64,000 nt of DNA. Source: Actinomycetaceae bacterium. Its GTDB lineage: Bacteria; Actinomycetota; Actinomycetes; Actinomycetales; Actinomycetaceae. Positions 17,538 to 26,716 of the stretch are shown here, one piece after another. The stretch is from NCBI GenBank assembly GCA_030530685.1, contig JAUMUM010000001.1, positions 373,741 through 437,740 of the forward strand, in the 5' to 3' direction. The notes beneath the pieces are model-generated. The model was not told where the DNA came from. It ran no database searches and saw only the letters and a program-made list of their open reading frames with translations. Made by a program: the position numbers and the translations under genes. Position 1 is the stretch's first letter, and every line of letters begins with the position of its first letter.

Positions 17538-17849
17538 CTGACATCCTTTCCACGAAACCTTGGGCTTTGGGCACGTTCAGTGTATCGAAGCCCTCCGACA
17601 GGAATCGACAGGCCCAATCGGCAATTTCCGCCGATCGAGCTCATCGCTGCCTCGCCCCGCTCAGCAACGGCGCCGCATTCACCGAGCCCCGCGAGCGCAC
17701 CACCGGCCGGCCCACCACGGACAGCATCGCCAGACCTCAGAGCACTAGCACCGAGCAAGGATCTTGGCAAGGCGGGCGGCAGACGTCCCACCACGGCAGA
17801 AATAATTGCGAAATATGGCGAAGCCGTCGCGCGCCCGCACTGGCCGACG
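17538..17849. other. Divergent intergenic region, sucCD and flavin reductase
   Basis: This stretch of about 310 bases holds no convincing gene. A -10-like TACACT for sucC (minus strand, 17579-17584) lies at one end. An AT-rich patch AAATAATTGCGAAATAT (about 17798-17816) lies near the other and may also act as a promoter. No inverted repeats of note were seen. Confidence 0.5.
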
Positions 17850-17855
17850 TACCAT
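17850..17855 (+). promoter_or_regulatory. Leaderless-type -10 (TACCAT) for flavin oxidoreductase
   Basis: TACCAT ends 7 bases before the ATG at 17863 and no Shine-Dalgarno is present, consistent with a leaderless transcript. Confidence 0.4.
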
Positions 17856-17862
17856 CGGATCC

Positions 17863-18960
17863 ATGAGTCGCCCCCGTCTGTTCGCCCCCATGCCCGTTCG
17901 CAAAATGAGAGCCAGGAACCGCCTCTGGCTGCCACCGATGTGCATGTACTCGGCCAAGGAGGACGGTCGGGTGACGGACTGGCACGTCCAGCACTACGGG
18001 ACGCGTGCCCACGGAGGGTTCGCTGTCGTCATCGCCGAGGCAACGGCCGTCACGCCCGAGGGCAGGATCTCGCCGGCCGACCTGGGCCTATGGAGCGACG
18101 GCCAGATCCACGGGTTCGCGCGCATAGCCGACGCGATTCACGCGGGCGGCGCCATCGCCGGTGTCCAACTCGGCCATTCCGGGCGCAAGGGCGGCACACG
18201 CCCGAACCTGCCGAGCCACGCCGGCGCCTGGAAGGGCACCCGAGACGGTTGGCACCTCCTGGCGCCCAGCGCCATCCCCTCCCCCGGCCACGCGACGCCC
18301 ACCTCCTTGAGCGAACCCGAGATCGAGCGCATCATTCGTTCCTTCACCAGGGCAGCCCACCGGGCCGACAGCGCCGGCATCGACCTCATCGAGATCCACG
18401 CGGCCCACGGCTACCTCATCCACCAGTTCCTTTCGCCCCTGACCAACCATCGCCGCGACTCCTACGGCGGGTCGGTGGAAAACCGCGAGCGCATCCTCAT
18501 GCGGATCGTCGGCGACGTGCGTGCCGCCGTCAGCGATTCGACCGCCATCTCCGTGCGCCTTTCGGCCACCGATTGGGCCGACGGCGGCCTGACCGCGTCC
18601 AAGACCTGCCGGCTGGCCAAGAAGCTGGCGGAGCTCGACGTCGACGTCATCCACGTTTCCACCGGGGGCAACGTCGAGGCCAACATCCCGGTCGGCCCGG
18701 GCTACCAGTTGCCCTACGCGCACGAAGTCTCGCAGGCGGTGGCCAGCTCGAAGGCCAGGGTGGTCGGCGTCGGCCTCATCACGAGCGCGCGCCAGGCGGA
18801 GGAGGCGCTGGCCAAGGCCATGTGCGACGCCGTTGCCATCGGCCGGCCCGCCCTCAACGATCCCTACCTGCCGATCCGGTGGGCTCACGAGCTCTCCGCG
18901 GAGGACTATTCGCCGGCTCCAGAGCAGTACTGGCGGGGAAACTGGAGCCACGAAGACTGA
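17863..18960 (+). CDS. NADPH dehydrogenase, YqjM-type old yellow enzyme
   Basis: This roughly 365-residue FMN barrel reduces activated C=C bonds with NADPH. It matches Bacillus YqjM closely: LPPMCMYSA holds the redox-modulating Cys and the Tyr characteristic of the thermophilic-like OYE subclass, IEIHAAHGYLIHQFLSPL holds the two substrate-binding His, RRDSYGGSVENR and VRLSATDW follow, and GRPALNDP is in the C-terminal phosphate-binding region. The start at 17863 gives the family N-terminus (SRPRLFAPMPV); a longer frame begins 57 bases upstream. It is monocistronic. Confidence 0.93.
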   Translation: MSRPRLFAPMPVRKMRARNRLWLPPMCMYSAKEDGRVTDWHVQHYGTRAHGGFAVVIAEATAVTPEGRISPADLGLWSDGQIHGFARIADAIHAGGAIAGVQLGHSGRKGGTRPNLPSHAGAWKGTRDGWHLLAPSAIPSPGHATPTSLSEPEIERIIRSFTRAAHRADSAGIDLIEIHAAHGYLIHQFLSPLTNHRRDSYGGSVENRERILMRIVGDVRAAVSDSTAISVRLSATDWADGGLTASKTCRLAKKLAELDVDVIHVSTGGNVEANIPVGPGYQLPYAHEVSQAVASSKARVVGVGLITSARQAEEALAKAMCDAVAIGRPALNDPYLPIRWAHELSAEDYSPAPEQYWRGNWSHED

Positions 18961-19080
18961 GCCGTCATCGTGACCGTTTGCCGTCGTCGGGCCCGTTCTA
19001 GGCCATCGTTCGGGGTCCTCGCACCCATGCGGCCCGAACTCCGGCGCGGCCTATGCCATGGCCGGCGCGGCACCGGGTGC

Positions 19081-19110
19081 CATTGCCGGTACTCCCATCG
19101 CCGGTAGTCC
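19081..19110. repeat. 15-bp imperfect tandem repeat
   Basis: CATTGCCGGTACTCC and CATCGCCGGTAGTCC are adjacent (13 of 15 identical), followed by a third partial CGATTGCCG. They lie in the 278-base gap between the flavin reductase and the convergent RCC1 gene, in which no gene or clear terminator was seen. Confidence 0.65.
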
Positions 19111-19238
19111 CGATTGCCGTGGCCGTGTGAGTCGTCGGCGCAACCCGTGTTGCCGCCACAGCTCGCACCGCGTCACGGCGACAGTCCGGGCCCCGTCGCG
19201 GCCCGCGCTGACGCGACTTTCCGAGCGACGTGGTGCGG

Positions 19239-20552
19239 TCACGGCCCGACCCGGACCGGGAAAAGTGTCGAGGCGTACTCATCGTCCTTTTCGGCGACGA
19301 CCATCCCATTGCCGAGCTGCCCGAACTCGTTGTGACCCCAGCAGTAGGCCGCGCCGGAATCGTTGATGGCGCAGCCGTGCTCGTACGAATATCCCGATGA
19401 GACCGCGACCGCCCTGCCGGGCACCCGGAAGATCTTGGGTTCCTTTTGGACGAAGGTCTTCTTGGTGCGCCCGGCGGAATTGAGCGCCTCCTGCACGGGG
19501 ACGTGGGCGAGGTGCCCCTTCGACGCCTTCAGGTAACCGTTCCTGCCCGCGATGTCGGCGGAAGCCTGCACCTCGCCGGTGAACATCCTGGCCACGCCGG
19601 GCTCGTCGATATCGAACCTATCGCCGTCGCCCAGGCCCGAGGCCCAGCAAAACACGGTCTTCGAAGCGGTCTGCGCGCACAGGGATGCCCCCTTGTCGGG
19701 GTCGCCACCGCTGGCGATGGACTCGATCTTGCCGGGGACGTACCGCGACCACAGCACCTTTCCCGTGCCGACGTACAGTTCGGACGACGAGGGCATCGGC
19801 TCGACGTAGGCGGCGCTCCAGCACACGAGCCCGCTGTCGTCCATGAGCGCGCAGGATTCCGACTGCCCCGCCGCGACGTCGACCGCCTTGCCGGGCAGTT
19901 CGACCTCCTGCGGACGGGCGTAGTGTTCCTCCGGCGCGGAGAGCCAGTCCAGTTCGCTCGTCTTGACCTGGCCCTTGCCGTTATCACCCCAGCAGTAGAC
20001 GGCACCGCGCTTCGTGGTGGCACATGTGTGGCTTTCGCCTGCGCTGACGGAGGTCACGTCCCGGACCGGGATCTTGGAGGGCTGCCAGACCACCTTCGCC
20101 TTCGGCCTGCCGGATTGCCCGGCGTCGTTGGCGCCCCAGCAGTAGAGTTCGCCTTTCGTATTCAGGGCGCACGTGTGCCTCGCACCCGCCGATAGCGCCG
20201 TGGCAGACCCGGGCACATCGACCCTGGCCGGGTAGGTCTGGACCTCGATCCTGCCAACCTTGCCGTTGTGGCTACCGACCTGGCCCTGTGCCTGGCTTCC
20301 CCAGCAGTAGACCGAGCCCTTGTCGCTCGTCGCACACGTGTGATGCTGGCCGACCACGACGCTCGTGAAAGGTCCGTCCGGTGCGTCGGGACTGAGGAGT
20401 GAGCGAAGGAAAAGGCCCGAGGCGCCGAGGACCAGGACGAGGCCGACCAGGCCGCAGCGGTACAGAACGACGGCCCTATCCGCGGCCTTCAACCGGTCCA
20501 GCAACTCGCGTCCGCGGCGCAGCATCACGCGCGCAGGCACATCGCGTGCCAC
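19239..20552 (-). CDS. Membrane-anchored RCC1-repeat protein (copy A)
   Basis: This protein of at least 437 residues has one N-terminal membrane segment (CGLVGLVLVLGASGLFL) and then a seven-bladed-propeller-like array of RCC1-type repeats, each with a HTCA...YCWG...GQ pattern, for example HHTCATSDKGSVYCWGSQ and RHTCALNTKGELYCWGAN. Paired cysteines in each blade suggest disulfides in an extracellular propeller. The family is often secreted and of unknown function. The GTG at 20552 has no ribosome site, whereas AAGGAGG lies 7 bases before an in-frame ATC at 20597, so the true N-terminus may be 15 residues longer. A paralogue follows upstream (20806-22308). Confidence 0.82.
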   Translation of the reverse strand: MARDVPARVMLRRGRELLDRLKAADRAVVLYRCGLVGLVLVLGASGLFLRSLLSPDAPDGPFTSVVVGQHHTCATSDKGSVYCWGSQAQGQVGSHNGKVGRIEVQTYPARVDVPGSATALSAGARHTCALNTKGELYCWGANDAGQSGRPKAKVVWQPSKIPVRDVTSVSAGESHTCATTKRGAVYCWGDNGKGQVKTSELDWLSAPEEHYARPQEVELPGKAVDVAAGQSESCALMDDSGLVCWSAAYVEPMPSSSELYVGTGKVLWSRYVPGKIESIASGGDPDKGASLCAQTASKTVFCWASGLGDGDRFDIDEPGVARMFTGEVQASADIAGRNGYLKASKGHLAHVPVQEALNSAGRTKKTFVQKEPKIFRVPGRAVAVSSGYSYEHGCAINDSGAAYCWGHNEFGQLGNGMVVAEKDDEYASTLFPVRVGP

Positions 20553-20604
20553 CGAGTGCGCCGGCGAGCCGTGCTTGTCATCCGTGCTCCGTGCGATGGG
20601 ACTG

Positions 20605-20611
20605 CCTCCTT
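20605..20611 (-). promoter_or_regulatory. Strong Shine-Dalgarno without a standard start codon
   Basis: AAGGAGG on the minus strand sits 7 bases upstream of ATC (20597-20595), which is in frame with the RCC1 protein. No ATG, GTG or TTG occurs at the right distance, so initiation may be at ATC, or the base call may be wrong. Confidence 0.5.
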
Positions 20612-20700
20612 AGCTGACAGTGCCGACCGTCGCCCGTGCGCCCCGGCCGTGCCCCAAAGCTATCAAATACCACTGCCGAGCTGCCCGGGCGACGCGGCTC

Positions 20701-20750
20701 GCGCAACGCTCGGCTGCCCAATACTCGGCGGCGCCGGCGCAACGCTCGGC
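20701..20750. repeat. 14-bp direct repeats between the RCC1 genes
   Basis: GCGCAACGCTCGGC occurs at 20701-20714 and 20737-20750, with a related AATACTCGGC between them. The 250-base gap between the two RCC1 genes otherwise holds nothing recognisable. Confidence 0.7.
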
Positions 20751-20805
20751 CGCCCAGCGCGCCGCTCCGCAACCCGGCGAATGCTCAACCCACGCGCCGC
20801 GCCTG

Positions 20806-22308
20806 TCACGAACCCACGCGCACCGGCGAGACCTCGGCGTCACCGTCAATCCCCTCCTTCGTGGTGCCGCTGCCCAGCTGGCCGCGGTCGTTCCTTCCCC
20901 AGCAGTACGTGTCGCCGGAGGCGAGCACTGCGCACCAGTGATCGGATCCGTACCCGGACGAGATCGACGTCGCCTTGCCCGGCAGGTCGACGGCGGCGGC
21001 CGGCGCCCCGCCCTCGGCATCGGATTCGGGCGTCACCTCGATGACGGTTCCCTTGCCATCGATGCGGTAGCCGCCTGCCCCGGCGAAGTCCGCCACGGGC
21101 AGCTTGATCTTGAGATCGACGTCCTGCATGAGGAAGTCGCCCCCTTCCGCACGGCTCGACGGCGAGTTCCAGCAGGACACCTCGCGCGAAGCGAAGAACG
21201 CGCAGTGCCACGGGTTGGCGCTGCCATACGGACCGTTGGAAATCGCGGCGGCCTTCTTCGAGTAATCGTCCGAAAGCGGTACCTGGTGCAGGCCGCGCTC
21301 CTCGGAGGCCGAGTCCGACGCGGAAGCCTGACCACTCGGGCCGGTTGAGTCTCCGCTCGGGCTGGCCGAGTCACTGCCGGCCGACCCACCGCTTGCCGAT
21401 GGCGAACCGTTCCTGCCGCTGCCCGGGCGCGTCCTGTCGGAATCGGGCTCGCCGGAGGAACGCGCGCCGTCTTCCTCGTCAGCCGAGTCCGACGGCCTCG
21501 CACGCCCCGCTGCGTCCTCGTCGCTTGCACGGTCGTATTGCGCGTAGTCGACGGCGTCGCTCCAGCAGAAGACGTCTCCGGTTTGGACGAGGCCACACGA
21601 CTCGTTGTCGGTGACCGAAACGCCGGCCGCCTTCTCGGGAAGGTCGATGACCTCCGGCTTCGAGTACGATCTCTGCGCCTTCGTCTCACCCGAGGGCTTG
21701 ATCTGGCCGTCGCGGTTGGAGCCCCAGCACGAGAGCTTCGCGTCCTCGGTGACGGCACACGTGTGGTCCCTCCCGGCCGCCAGGGCGGTGACGGGGCGGC
21801 TGAACGCCACCTGGCGCGGCTCGTCCACGACGGGACCCGAGCTCTCGCTGCCGGACTGCCCCTGGGCGTTCTGCCCCCAGCAGTAGAGGTCGCCGTCGGA
21901 ATTCAGCGCGCACGTGTGGTTGGCGCCGGCGACGAGCATCGTGATGAAGCCGGGAACATCGATTCTGATCGGGCGCGTGAGGACCGCATCTTTCTCGATC
22001 TTCTCGCCCGCGCCGGACTGGCCCGCCTGGTTGTCTCCCCAGCAGTAGACAATGCCGTTCGTCGTGCGCGCGCACGTGTGGCTTTCACCCGTGACGACGT
22101 GGACGAAGTCGGCCGTTGGCGTCGGCGGATCGGCGCGCGTGGCCTGCCGGGTCCCGACGACGAACAGCGCGATCGCGCAGACCGCCGCGAGGACCCCGAA
22201 GATATAGCGCACCGCACGGTGCAGAGCGCTCACGAAGGGGCCGTCGGCCCGCACCTGCCCGGCCCCGGCGCTGTCACCTGCCGCATGCCACCCGCTGTCT
22301 TTTCTCAT
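20806..22308 (-). CDS. Membrane-anchored RCC1-repeat protein (copy B)
   Basis: This 500-residue paralogue of the next gene has a short cytoplasmic N-terminus, one membrane helix (YIFGVLAAVCAIALFVVG) and then RCC1 blades such as SHTCARTTNGIVYCWGDN, NHTCALNSDGDLYCWGQN and DHTCAVTEDAKLSCWGSN. A Ser/Gly/Asp-rich low-complexity insert of about 75 residues (roughly 265-340) interrupts the propeller, perhaps as a surface loop or glycosylated linker. The final blade has HWCAVLASGDTYCWGRN. The ATG at 22308 has only a weak ribosome site. The two genes lie in tandem and probably arose by duplication; function is unknown, most likely an extracellular binding propeller. Confidence 0.85.
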   Translation of the reverse strand: MRKDSGWHAAGDSAGAGQVRADGPFVSALHRAVRYIFGVLAAVCAIALFVVGTRQATRADPPTPTADFVHVVTGESHTCARTTNGIVYCWGDNQAGQSGAGEKIEKDAVLTRPIRIDVPGFITMLVAGANHTCALNSDGDLYCWGQNAQGQSGSESSGPVVDEPRQVAFSRPVTALAAGRDHTCAVTEDAKLSCWGSNRDGQIKPSGETKAQRSYSKPEVIDLPEKAAGVSVTDNESCGLVQTGDVFCWSDAVDYAQYDRASDEDAAGRARPSDSADEEDGARSSGEPDSDRTRPGSGRNGSPSASGGSAGSDSASPSGDSTGPSGQASASDSASEERGLHQVPLSDDYSKKAAAISNGPYGSANPWHCAFFASREVSCWNSPSSRAEGGDFLMQDVDLKIKLPVADFAGAGGYRIDGKGTVIEVTPESDAEGGAPAAAVDLPGKATSISSGYGSDHWCAVLASGDTYCWGRNDRGQLGSGTTKEGIDGDAEVSPVRVGS

Positions 22309-22395
22309 CGCCGCCGCTTTCCGAATCGATGACTACCGGATGATCCTATCGTCCGGCTCCGACACAATCACAGGCCGGGCCAACGGCCGCGCGGC

Positions 22396-25032
22396 TCACA
22401 TCTTCTCCAGCGGGGCGAAGCGCAGCATGAGCCGCTTCGTCTGGCCCGTTCGGAAGCGAACCTTGGCCACCGTCGACCTCCCCCGTCCCTCGAAGGCGAG
22501 GATCTTGCCGGTGCCGAAGCTCTTGTGACGGACCATGTCCCCGATTGCCAGGCCGTCGTGCTCGATGAGGCCCTCTGACTCGCCTCCGGCCGTACGCTCC
22601 GGCGAACCTGGCTCGCCAGCCCTCTCCGACTCGCTGCCACCCGCGCGGTCGGCACCGCTCTTCGCGTCGCCCGGCCTACCGCTGCCACCCGCGTGGTCGG
22701 CACCGCCCCGGCCAGCCTCGCCCTGGCCGACCCCGAGCTTGCCGGGCACGAAACCGCGCCCCGAGCCGAGCACGGGCGCGCCGTCGAAGGCCGAATCCTC
22801 GAAGGAACCGCCGCGCGAGTACCCTCCGCGCGCATACCCGCCGCGCCCCGATCCCGGCCCGTACCAGCCGGACGAGCGCAGGACGTCCTGGCTCGAGGCC
22901 TCGCGGCGCCAGTCGACGAGCCCCTCGCCGATCTCCTCGATGAAGCGCGAGGGCGGGAACTCTTGCGGCGCCCCCCACGCCGAACGCGTGGCTGCGCGCG
23001 TGATGTACAGGCGCTGCCTGGCGCGCGTGATGGCCACGTAGGCCAGGCGGCGTTCCTCGTCGAGCTCCCTGGCTTCGCCGAGCGACCTCATGTGCGGGAA
23101 GGTCCCGTCTTCGAGCCCCGTGATGAACACGACGGGGAACTCCAGGCCCTTGGCGGTATGGACCGTCATGAGCGTGACCTCCCCCTCGCCCTCGTCGCCT
23201 TCGGCCAACTGGTCCGAGTCCGCCACGAGTGAAACCTGGTCGAGCCACTCCTCCAGCGTGCCTTCGGGGTTGGCGGCGCGGAACTCGTGGGCCACGGAGT
23301 GCAGTTCGGCCAGGTTCTCCAGGCGCGACTCGTCCTGGGGGTCCGTGCTGGAACGCAGCGCGTCGAGGTAGCCGGAGTCCTCGAGGATCTCGTCGATGAT
23401 CGTGGCCGGGGCCTCACCTTCCTCCGCGAGAGCCCGCACCCGCTGGAGCATCTGCACGAATCCCGTCATCGTGGCCCGTGCCCTGGCGGTGAGCCCCTCG
23501 ACGGGCCCGCGCTGCGGATCCTCCTGCGCCACATCGGCCAGGGCGGCGCCGAAGGAAATCGACCAGCGCGCGGCGTGAAGGGCAACGGCTTCCTCGGCCT
23601 TCGCGCCCAGACCGCGCTTGGGAACGTTGAGGATGCGGCGGATGGACACGGTGTCGTCCGGGTTGGCCACGGCGTGCAGGTAGGCCAGCGCATCCTTGAT
23701 CTCGCGCCGCTCGTAGAATCGCGTACCGCCGATGACGCGGTAGGGAATGCCGGCGCGGACGAACATGTCCTCGACTGCGCGCGACTGCGCATTCGTGCGA
23801 TAGAAGACGGCCACGTCCCCGTAGCGATGCCCATGCTCCTGGCGCAGAGAATCGATTTCGTCGACGACGAAGGCCGACTCATCCGCCTCGGAGTCCGCGA
23901 CGTAGCCGACGAGCTTCTCCCCCGCGCCGAGGTCGGTCCACAGCCGCTTGGGCCGCCGGCCCCGATTGTGCGAGATGACGCGATTGGCCGCGGAGAGGAT
24001 GGACTGGGTCGAGCGGTAGTTCTGCTCGAGCAGGATCGACGTGGCGTCCGGGAAGTCCTCCTCGAAGTCGGTGATATTGCGGATGGTCGCGCCGCGGAAG
24101 GCGTAGATCGACTGGTCGGCGTCGCCGACGACCGTCAGACTCGAGGTGACAGCGTCCTCGGCCGTTCCCGTCAGCAGGCGGATGAGCGCGTACTGGGCGT
24201 GGTTCGTGTCCTGGTACTCGTCAACGAGGATATGCCGGAAGCGACGCCGGTAGTGTTCGGCGAGCCGCGGATTGGAGCGCAGGAGCTGGACGGTCGCCAT
24301 GATGAGGTCGTCGAAGTCCATGGCATTGGCCTCGCGCAAGCGCTGCTGGTAGGCGGCGTAGGCTTCGGCCTCGACCTGTTCGTCCCGGTCGGCGGCGGCC
24401 GCGAGCGCATCCGATGGCGACACGAGGTCGTTCTTCATATCCGACACGCGGCGCGAGAGCTTCTTGGGCGGGTGCGCGCGCGAGTCTATGTTCTCCTCGC
24501 GGCAGACCATGGCCATGAGGCGCTGGGCGTCCGCGGCGTCGTAAATCGTGAAGCTCGATCGCATGCCGAGTTCGGAGTGCTCCGCGCGCAGGATCCGCAG
24601 GCAGGCCGAGTGGAACGTGGAAATCCACATGGCCCGCGACAGGGGGCCGAGTGCCGCCTCCAGACGCTCGCGCATTTCCCTAGCCGCCTTATTGGTGAAG
24701 GTGATGGCCAGGATCTGCCCGGGGCTAGCCCTCCCCGACGCTATGAGGTAGGCGATGCGGCTGGTCAGCACGCGCGTCTTGCCCGAGCCCGCGCCGGCCA
24801 CGACGAGCAGGGGGCCACCCTCGTGGACGACGGCGGCTCGCTGCTGTTCGTTGAGACCTTCGAGGATCGCCTCCAGGCGCGCGCCGCTCCCGGTGCCCAC
24901 TCCGGCCTGCCCGGGCAGGCCGCGTTCGGGCGGAGGCGAGGCCGACTCCGCCGCGCTCTGCTCCCGGATCCGGGCGCGAAGGCGTTCCATTGAGGCGAGG
25001 TATGCGGCGCGCGATGCAGAGTTGTCTTCCAT
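22396..25032 (-). CDS. pcrA: ATP-dependent DNA helicase PcrA/UvrD
   Basis: This 878-residue superfamily 1A helicase works in repair and replication restart. Motifs in order are LNEQQRAAVVHEGGPLLVVA (Q motif), GAGSGKTR (Walker A), DEYQDTNHAQY (motif II), VVGDADQSIYAFRGA (III), EQNYRST (IV), TVHTAKGLEFPVVF (V) and AYVAITRARQRLYI (VI). A Gly/Arg/Tyr-rich linker (about residues 715-815, for example GRGGYARGGYSRGG) leads to a C-terminal Tudor-like domain (GDMVRHKSFGTGKILAFEG) of the type that contacts RNA polymerase. A TAGGCT element 9 bases before the ATG suggests a nearly leaderless transcript. Confidence 0.96.
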   Translation of the reverse strand: MEDNSASRAAYLASMERLRARIREQSAAESASPPPERGLPGQAGVGTGSGARLEAILEGLNEQQRAAVVHEGGPLLVVAGAGSGKTRVLTSRIAYLIASGRASPGQILAITFTNKAAREMRERLEAALGPLSRAMWISTFHSACLRILRAEHSELGMRSSFTIYDAADAQRLMAMVCREENIDSRAHPPKKLSRRVSDMKNDLVSPSDALAAAADRDEQVEAEAYAAYQQRLREANAMDFDDLIMATVQLLRSNPRLAEHYRRRFRHILVDEYQDTNHAQYALIRLLTGTAEDAVTSSLTVVGDADQSIYAFRGATIRNITDFEEDFPDATSILLEQNYRSTQSILSAANRVISHNRGRRPKRLWTDLGAGEKLVGYVADSEADESAFVVDEIDSLRQEHGHRYGDVAVFYRTNAQSRAVEDMFVRAGIPYRVIGGTRFYERREIKDALAYLHAVANPDDTVSIRRILNVPKRGLGAKAEEAVALHAARWSISFGAALADVAQEDPQRGPVEGLTARARATMTGFVQMLQRVRALAEEGEAPATIIDEILEDSGYLDALRSSTDPQDESRLENLAELHSVAHEFRAANPEGTLEEWLDQVSLVADSDQLAEGDEGEGEVTLMTVHTAKGLEFPVVFITGLEDGTFPHMRSLGEARELDEERRLAYVAITRARQRLYITRAATRSAWGAPQEFPPSRFIEEIGEGLVDWRREASSQDVLRSSGWYGPGSGRGGYARGGYSRGGSFEDSAFDGAPVLGSGRGFVPGKLGVGQGEAGRGGADHAGGSGRPGDAKSGADRAGGSESERAGEPGSPERTAGGESEGLIEHDGLAIGDMVRHKSFGTGKILAFEGRGRSTVAKVRFRTGQTKRLMLRFAPLEKM

Positions 25033-25041
25033 AGCAGAACT

Positions 25042-25047
25042 AGCCTA
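25042..25047 (-). promoter_or_regulatory. Putative -10 (TAGGCT) of pcrA
   Basis: TAGGCT fits TANNNT and ends 9 bases upstream of the pcrA ATG; no Shine-Dalgarno lies between, so the transcript would have only a few leader bases. Confidence 0.35.
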
Positions 25048-25133
25048 CGTCACCCCCACGACGATTTTCGGGCGGTCGAATGCCGCGCGCCTGGCCGGGC
25101 CAGAACCGAGTCCCGGCGCCGCGCGGCCACCTG

Positions 25134-25706
25134 TCAGTCGACGCCGAGCGGGTCGGTCTCGCACTCGCTCAGTGCCTCCTCGTCGACAGCCTGCCTGCCG
25201 CCGGCCTCCAGGAGCGTGGCGTAGTCGTCGACGTCGAAGGAACCGCCGACCGCTCCCCTGGCCCTCAGGCAGCGCACGACCAGTTCCTCCCACTCCTCGT
25301 TGTCGGGATTGGAACGGATCTGGAAGTAGAGGTGGGAGAGCACATCGTAGCCCGACGTCGCCTGGCAGGAGGAAATGTCCTCGTCGATGGCGGCCTCGTC
25401 CCGATCCTTTGGCGCGACGTAGCTGACGACGCCGTTGTCATCGAATCCGACCTTCGCGAATCCCTTGGCTCGCAGGCACGAACTCGCGTCCTTCTGCGCT
25501 CGGGACATATCGTCGCCGGTGATCTCTCCTCTGGCCAGAACCTCACGCGCGAAATCGGACGTCGTTTCCTCGTACGCCTTCTTCATCTCCTGCGCCCACG
25601 GGCCTTCGAAGGAGGGGGAATCAGTTGCCGAGCCCTTCGAGCACGCTGACAGGATGAACAGCGGCAGTGCGGCAATCGCGGCACATGAGCGGATCCAGCA
25701 GGGCAC
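25134..25706 (-). CDS. Putative lipoprotein of unknown function
   Basis: This 190-residue protein has a signal peptide with a lipobox (FILSAC, Cys about 22) and would be anchored on the outer face of the membrane. The mature part is acidic, with four further Cys in SSCLRAKGF, SSCQATSGY, VRCLRARGA and SECETD, suggesting two disulfides. No family is recognised. The start is GTG with AAGGAGG four bases upstream. It is a single gene between pcrA and the pyruvate formate-lyase operon. Confidence 0.78.
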   Translation of the reverse strand: MPCWIRSCAAIAALPLFILSACSKGSATDSPSFEGPWAQEMKKAYEETTSDFAREVLARGEITGDDMSRAQKDASSCLRAKGFAKVGFDDNGVVSYVAPKDRDEAAIDEDISSCQATSGYDVLSHLYFQIRSNPDNEEWEELVVRCLRARGAVGGSFDVDDYATLLEAGGRQAVDEEALSECETDPLGVD

Positions 25707-25816
25707 GGCGCCTCCTTCGAACGTGCGGGTGACGCTGACATGCTAGCAAGAGCGCCATCTGCCCCACGCGTACCTCCCTGCCGGGCCGGTGCCAACCGCC
25801 CCGCGCACCCGAAGCG

Positions 25817-25857
25817 AGTAGACAGCCAGCCAGCCAGTAGACGCTCAGCTAGTAGAC
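25817..25857. repeat. Iterated AGTAGAC copies at the pflA 3' end
   Basis: AGTAGAC occurs at 25817-25823, 25836-25842 and 25851-25857. The last contains the final pflA codons and its TAG stop, so the tail of the gene appears to have been copied twice downstream, with CCAGC repeats in between. Confidence 0.6.
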
Positions 25858-26715
25858 CGTCAGCCCGCGCGCCCGGAAGATATCGCGCGCCGCCTCCGTC
25901 CGCTCGCGAGACGGAGGCTTGGTCTGCTCCAGCTCGTAGTGGAGCCCGAGCTTCTTCCACTTGTCGGCACCCATCTGGTGGAAGGGCAGGACCTCCACGC
26001 GGCTGACATTTGGCCACCGCTCGACGATATCGGCCACGGCCTCAATGTTCTCGGGCTCGTCCGTCAGCCCGGGCACGAGGACGAAGCGTATCCACACCTC
26101 GGTACCGGCCTCGGCCAAACGATCGCCGAAGGCCACGGTCGGGGCGAGCTCGCGCCCCGTGACCTTCTTGTACGTCTCGGGAATGCCCGACTTGACGTCG
26201 AGCAGCACAAGGTCGATATTGCCGAGCATCTCCTCGCTCACGTGCGCACCGAGGAACCCCGAGGTGTCGATGCACGTGTGAATGCCCATGTCCTTGGCGC
26301 CCTTCAGGAGCCTGCCGGCGAACGCCGACTGCATGAGGACCTCGCCGCCCGAGATCGTCAGGCCGCCCCCGGAGGCCTTGAACGTCGTGCGGTAGCGGCG
26401 CAGGCGCTTCAGGAGCTCGTCGACCTCGACGGGCTCGCCGTCGCGCATCTGGAAGGTGTCGGGATTGTGGCAGTAGAGGCACCGCAGCGGGCACCCCGCC
26501 AGGAAGACGGTCATGCGCACGCCCGGGCCGTCAACGGCCGTGACGAGCTCCCACGAGTGGATCGAACCGAGTGTGCCCTCGCGCATGCGCCGTAGCCGGT
26601 CGGCCCTCTCCAGGTCCGTCAACTCGACGAGCCCCGCGGTCCCGTGACCCTGGAGGCGAGCTGCCGGGGCCAGGAAGTCCTGCTCCCCGGCAGTCTCGAT
26701 GAGTGTGCTGGTCAT
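25849..26715 (-). CDS. pflA: Pyruvate formate-lyase activating enzyme (radical SAM)
   Basis: This 288-residue iron-sulfur enzyme uses S-adenosylmethionine to place the glycyl radical on pyruvate formate-lyase. The cluster motif is GCPLRCLYCHNPDT, preceded by SWELVTAVDGPGVRMTVFLA; GGGLTISGGEVLMQ and DTSGFLG follow. It begins one base after the stop of the separate glycyl-radical-domain gene, giving the order pflB body, radical domain, activase. An N-terminal extension of about 45 residues is longer than in E. coli PflA. Confidence 0.95.
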   Translation of the reverse strand: MTSTLIETAGEQDFLAPAARLQGHGTAGLVELTDLERADRLRRMREGTLGSIHSWELVTAVDGPGVRMTVFLAGCPLRCLYCHNPDTFQMRDGEPVEVDELLKRLRRYRTTFKASGGGLTISGGEVLMQSAFAGRLLKGAKDMGIHTCIDTSGFLGAHVSEEMLGNIDLVLLDVKSGIPETYKKVTGRELAPTVAFGDRLAEAGTEVWIRFVLVPGLTDEPENIEAVADIVERWPNVSRVEVLPFHQMGADKWKKLGLHYELEQTKPPSRERTEAARDIFRARGLTVY

Positions 26716-26716
26716 C

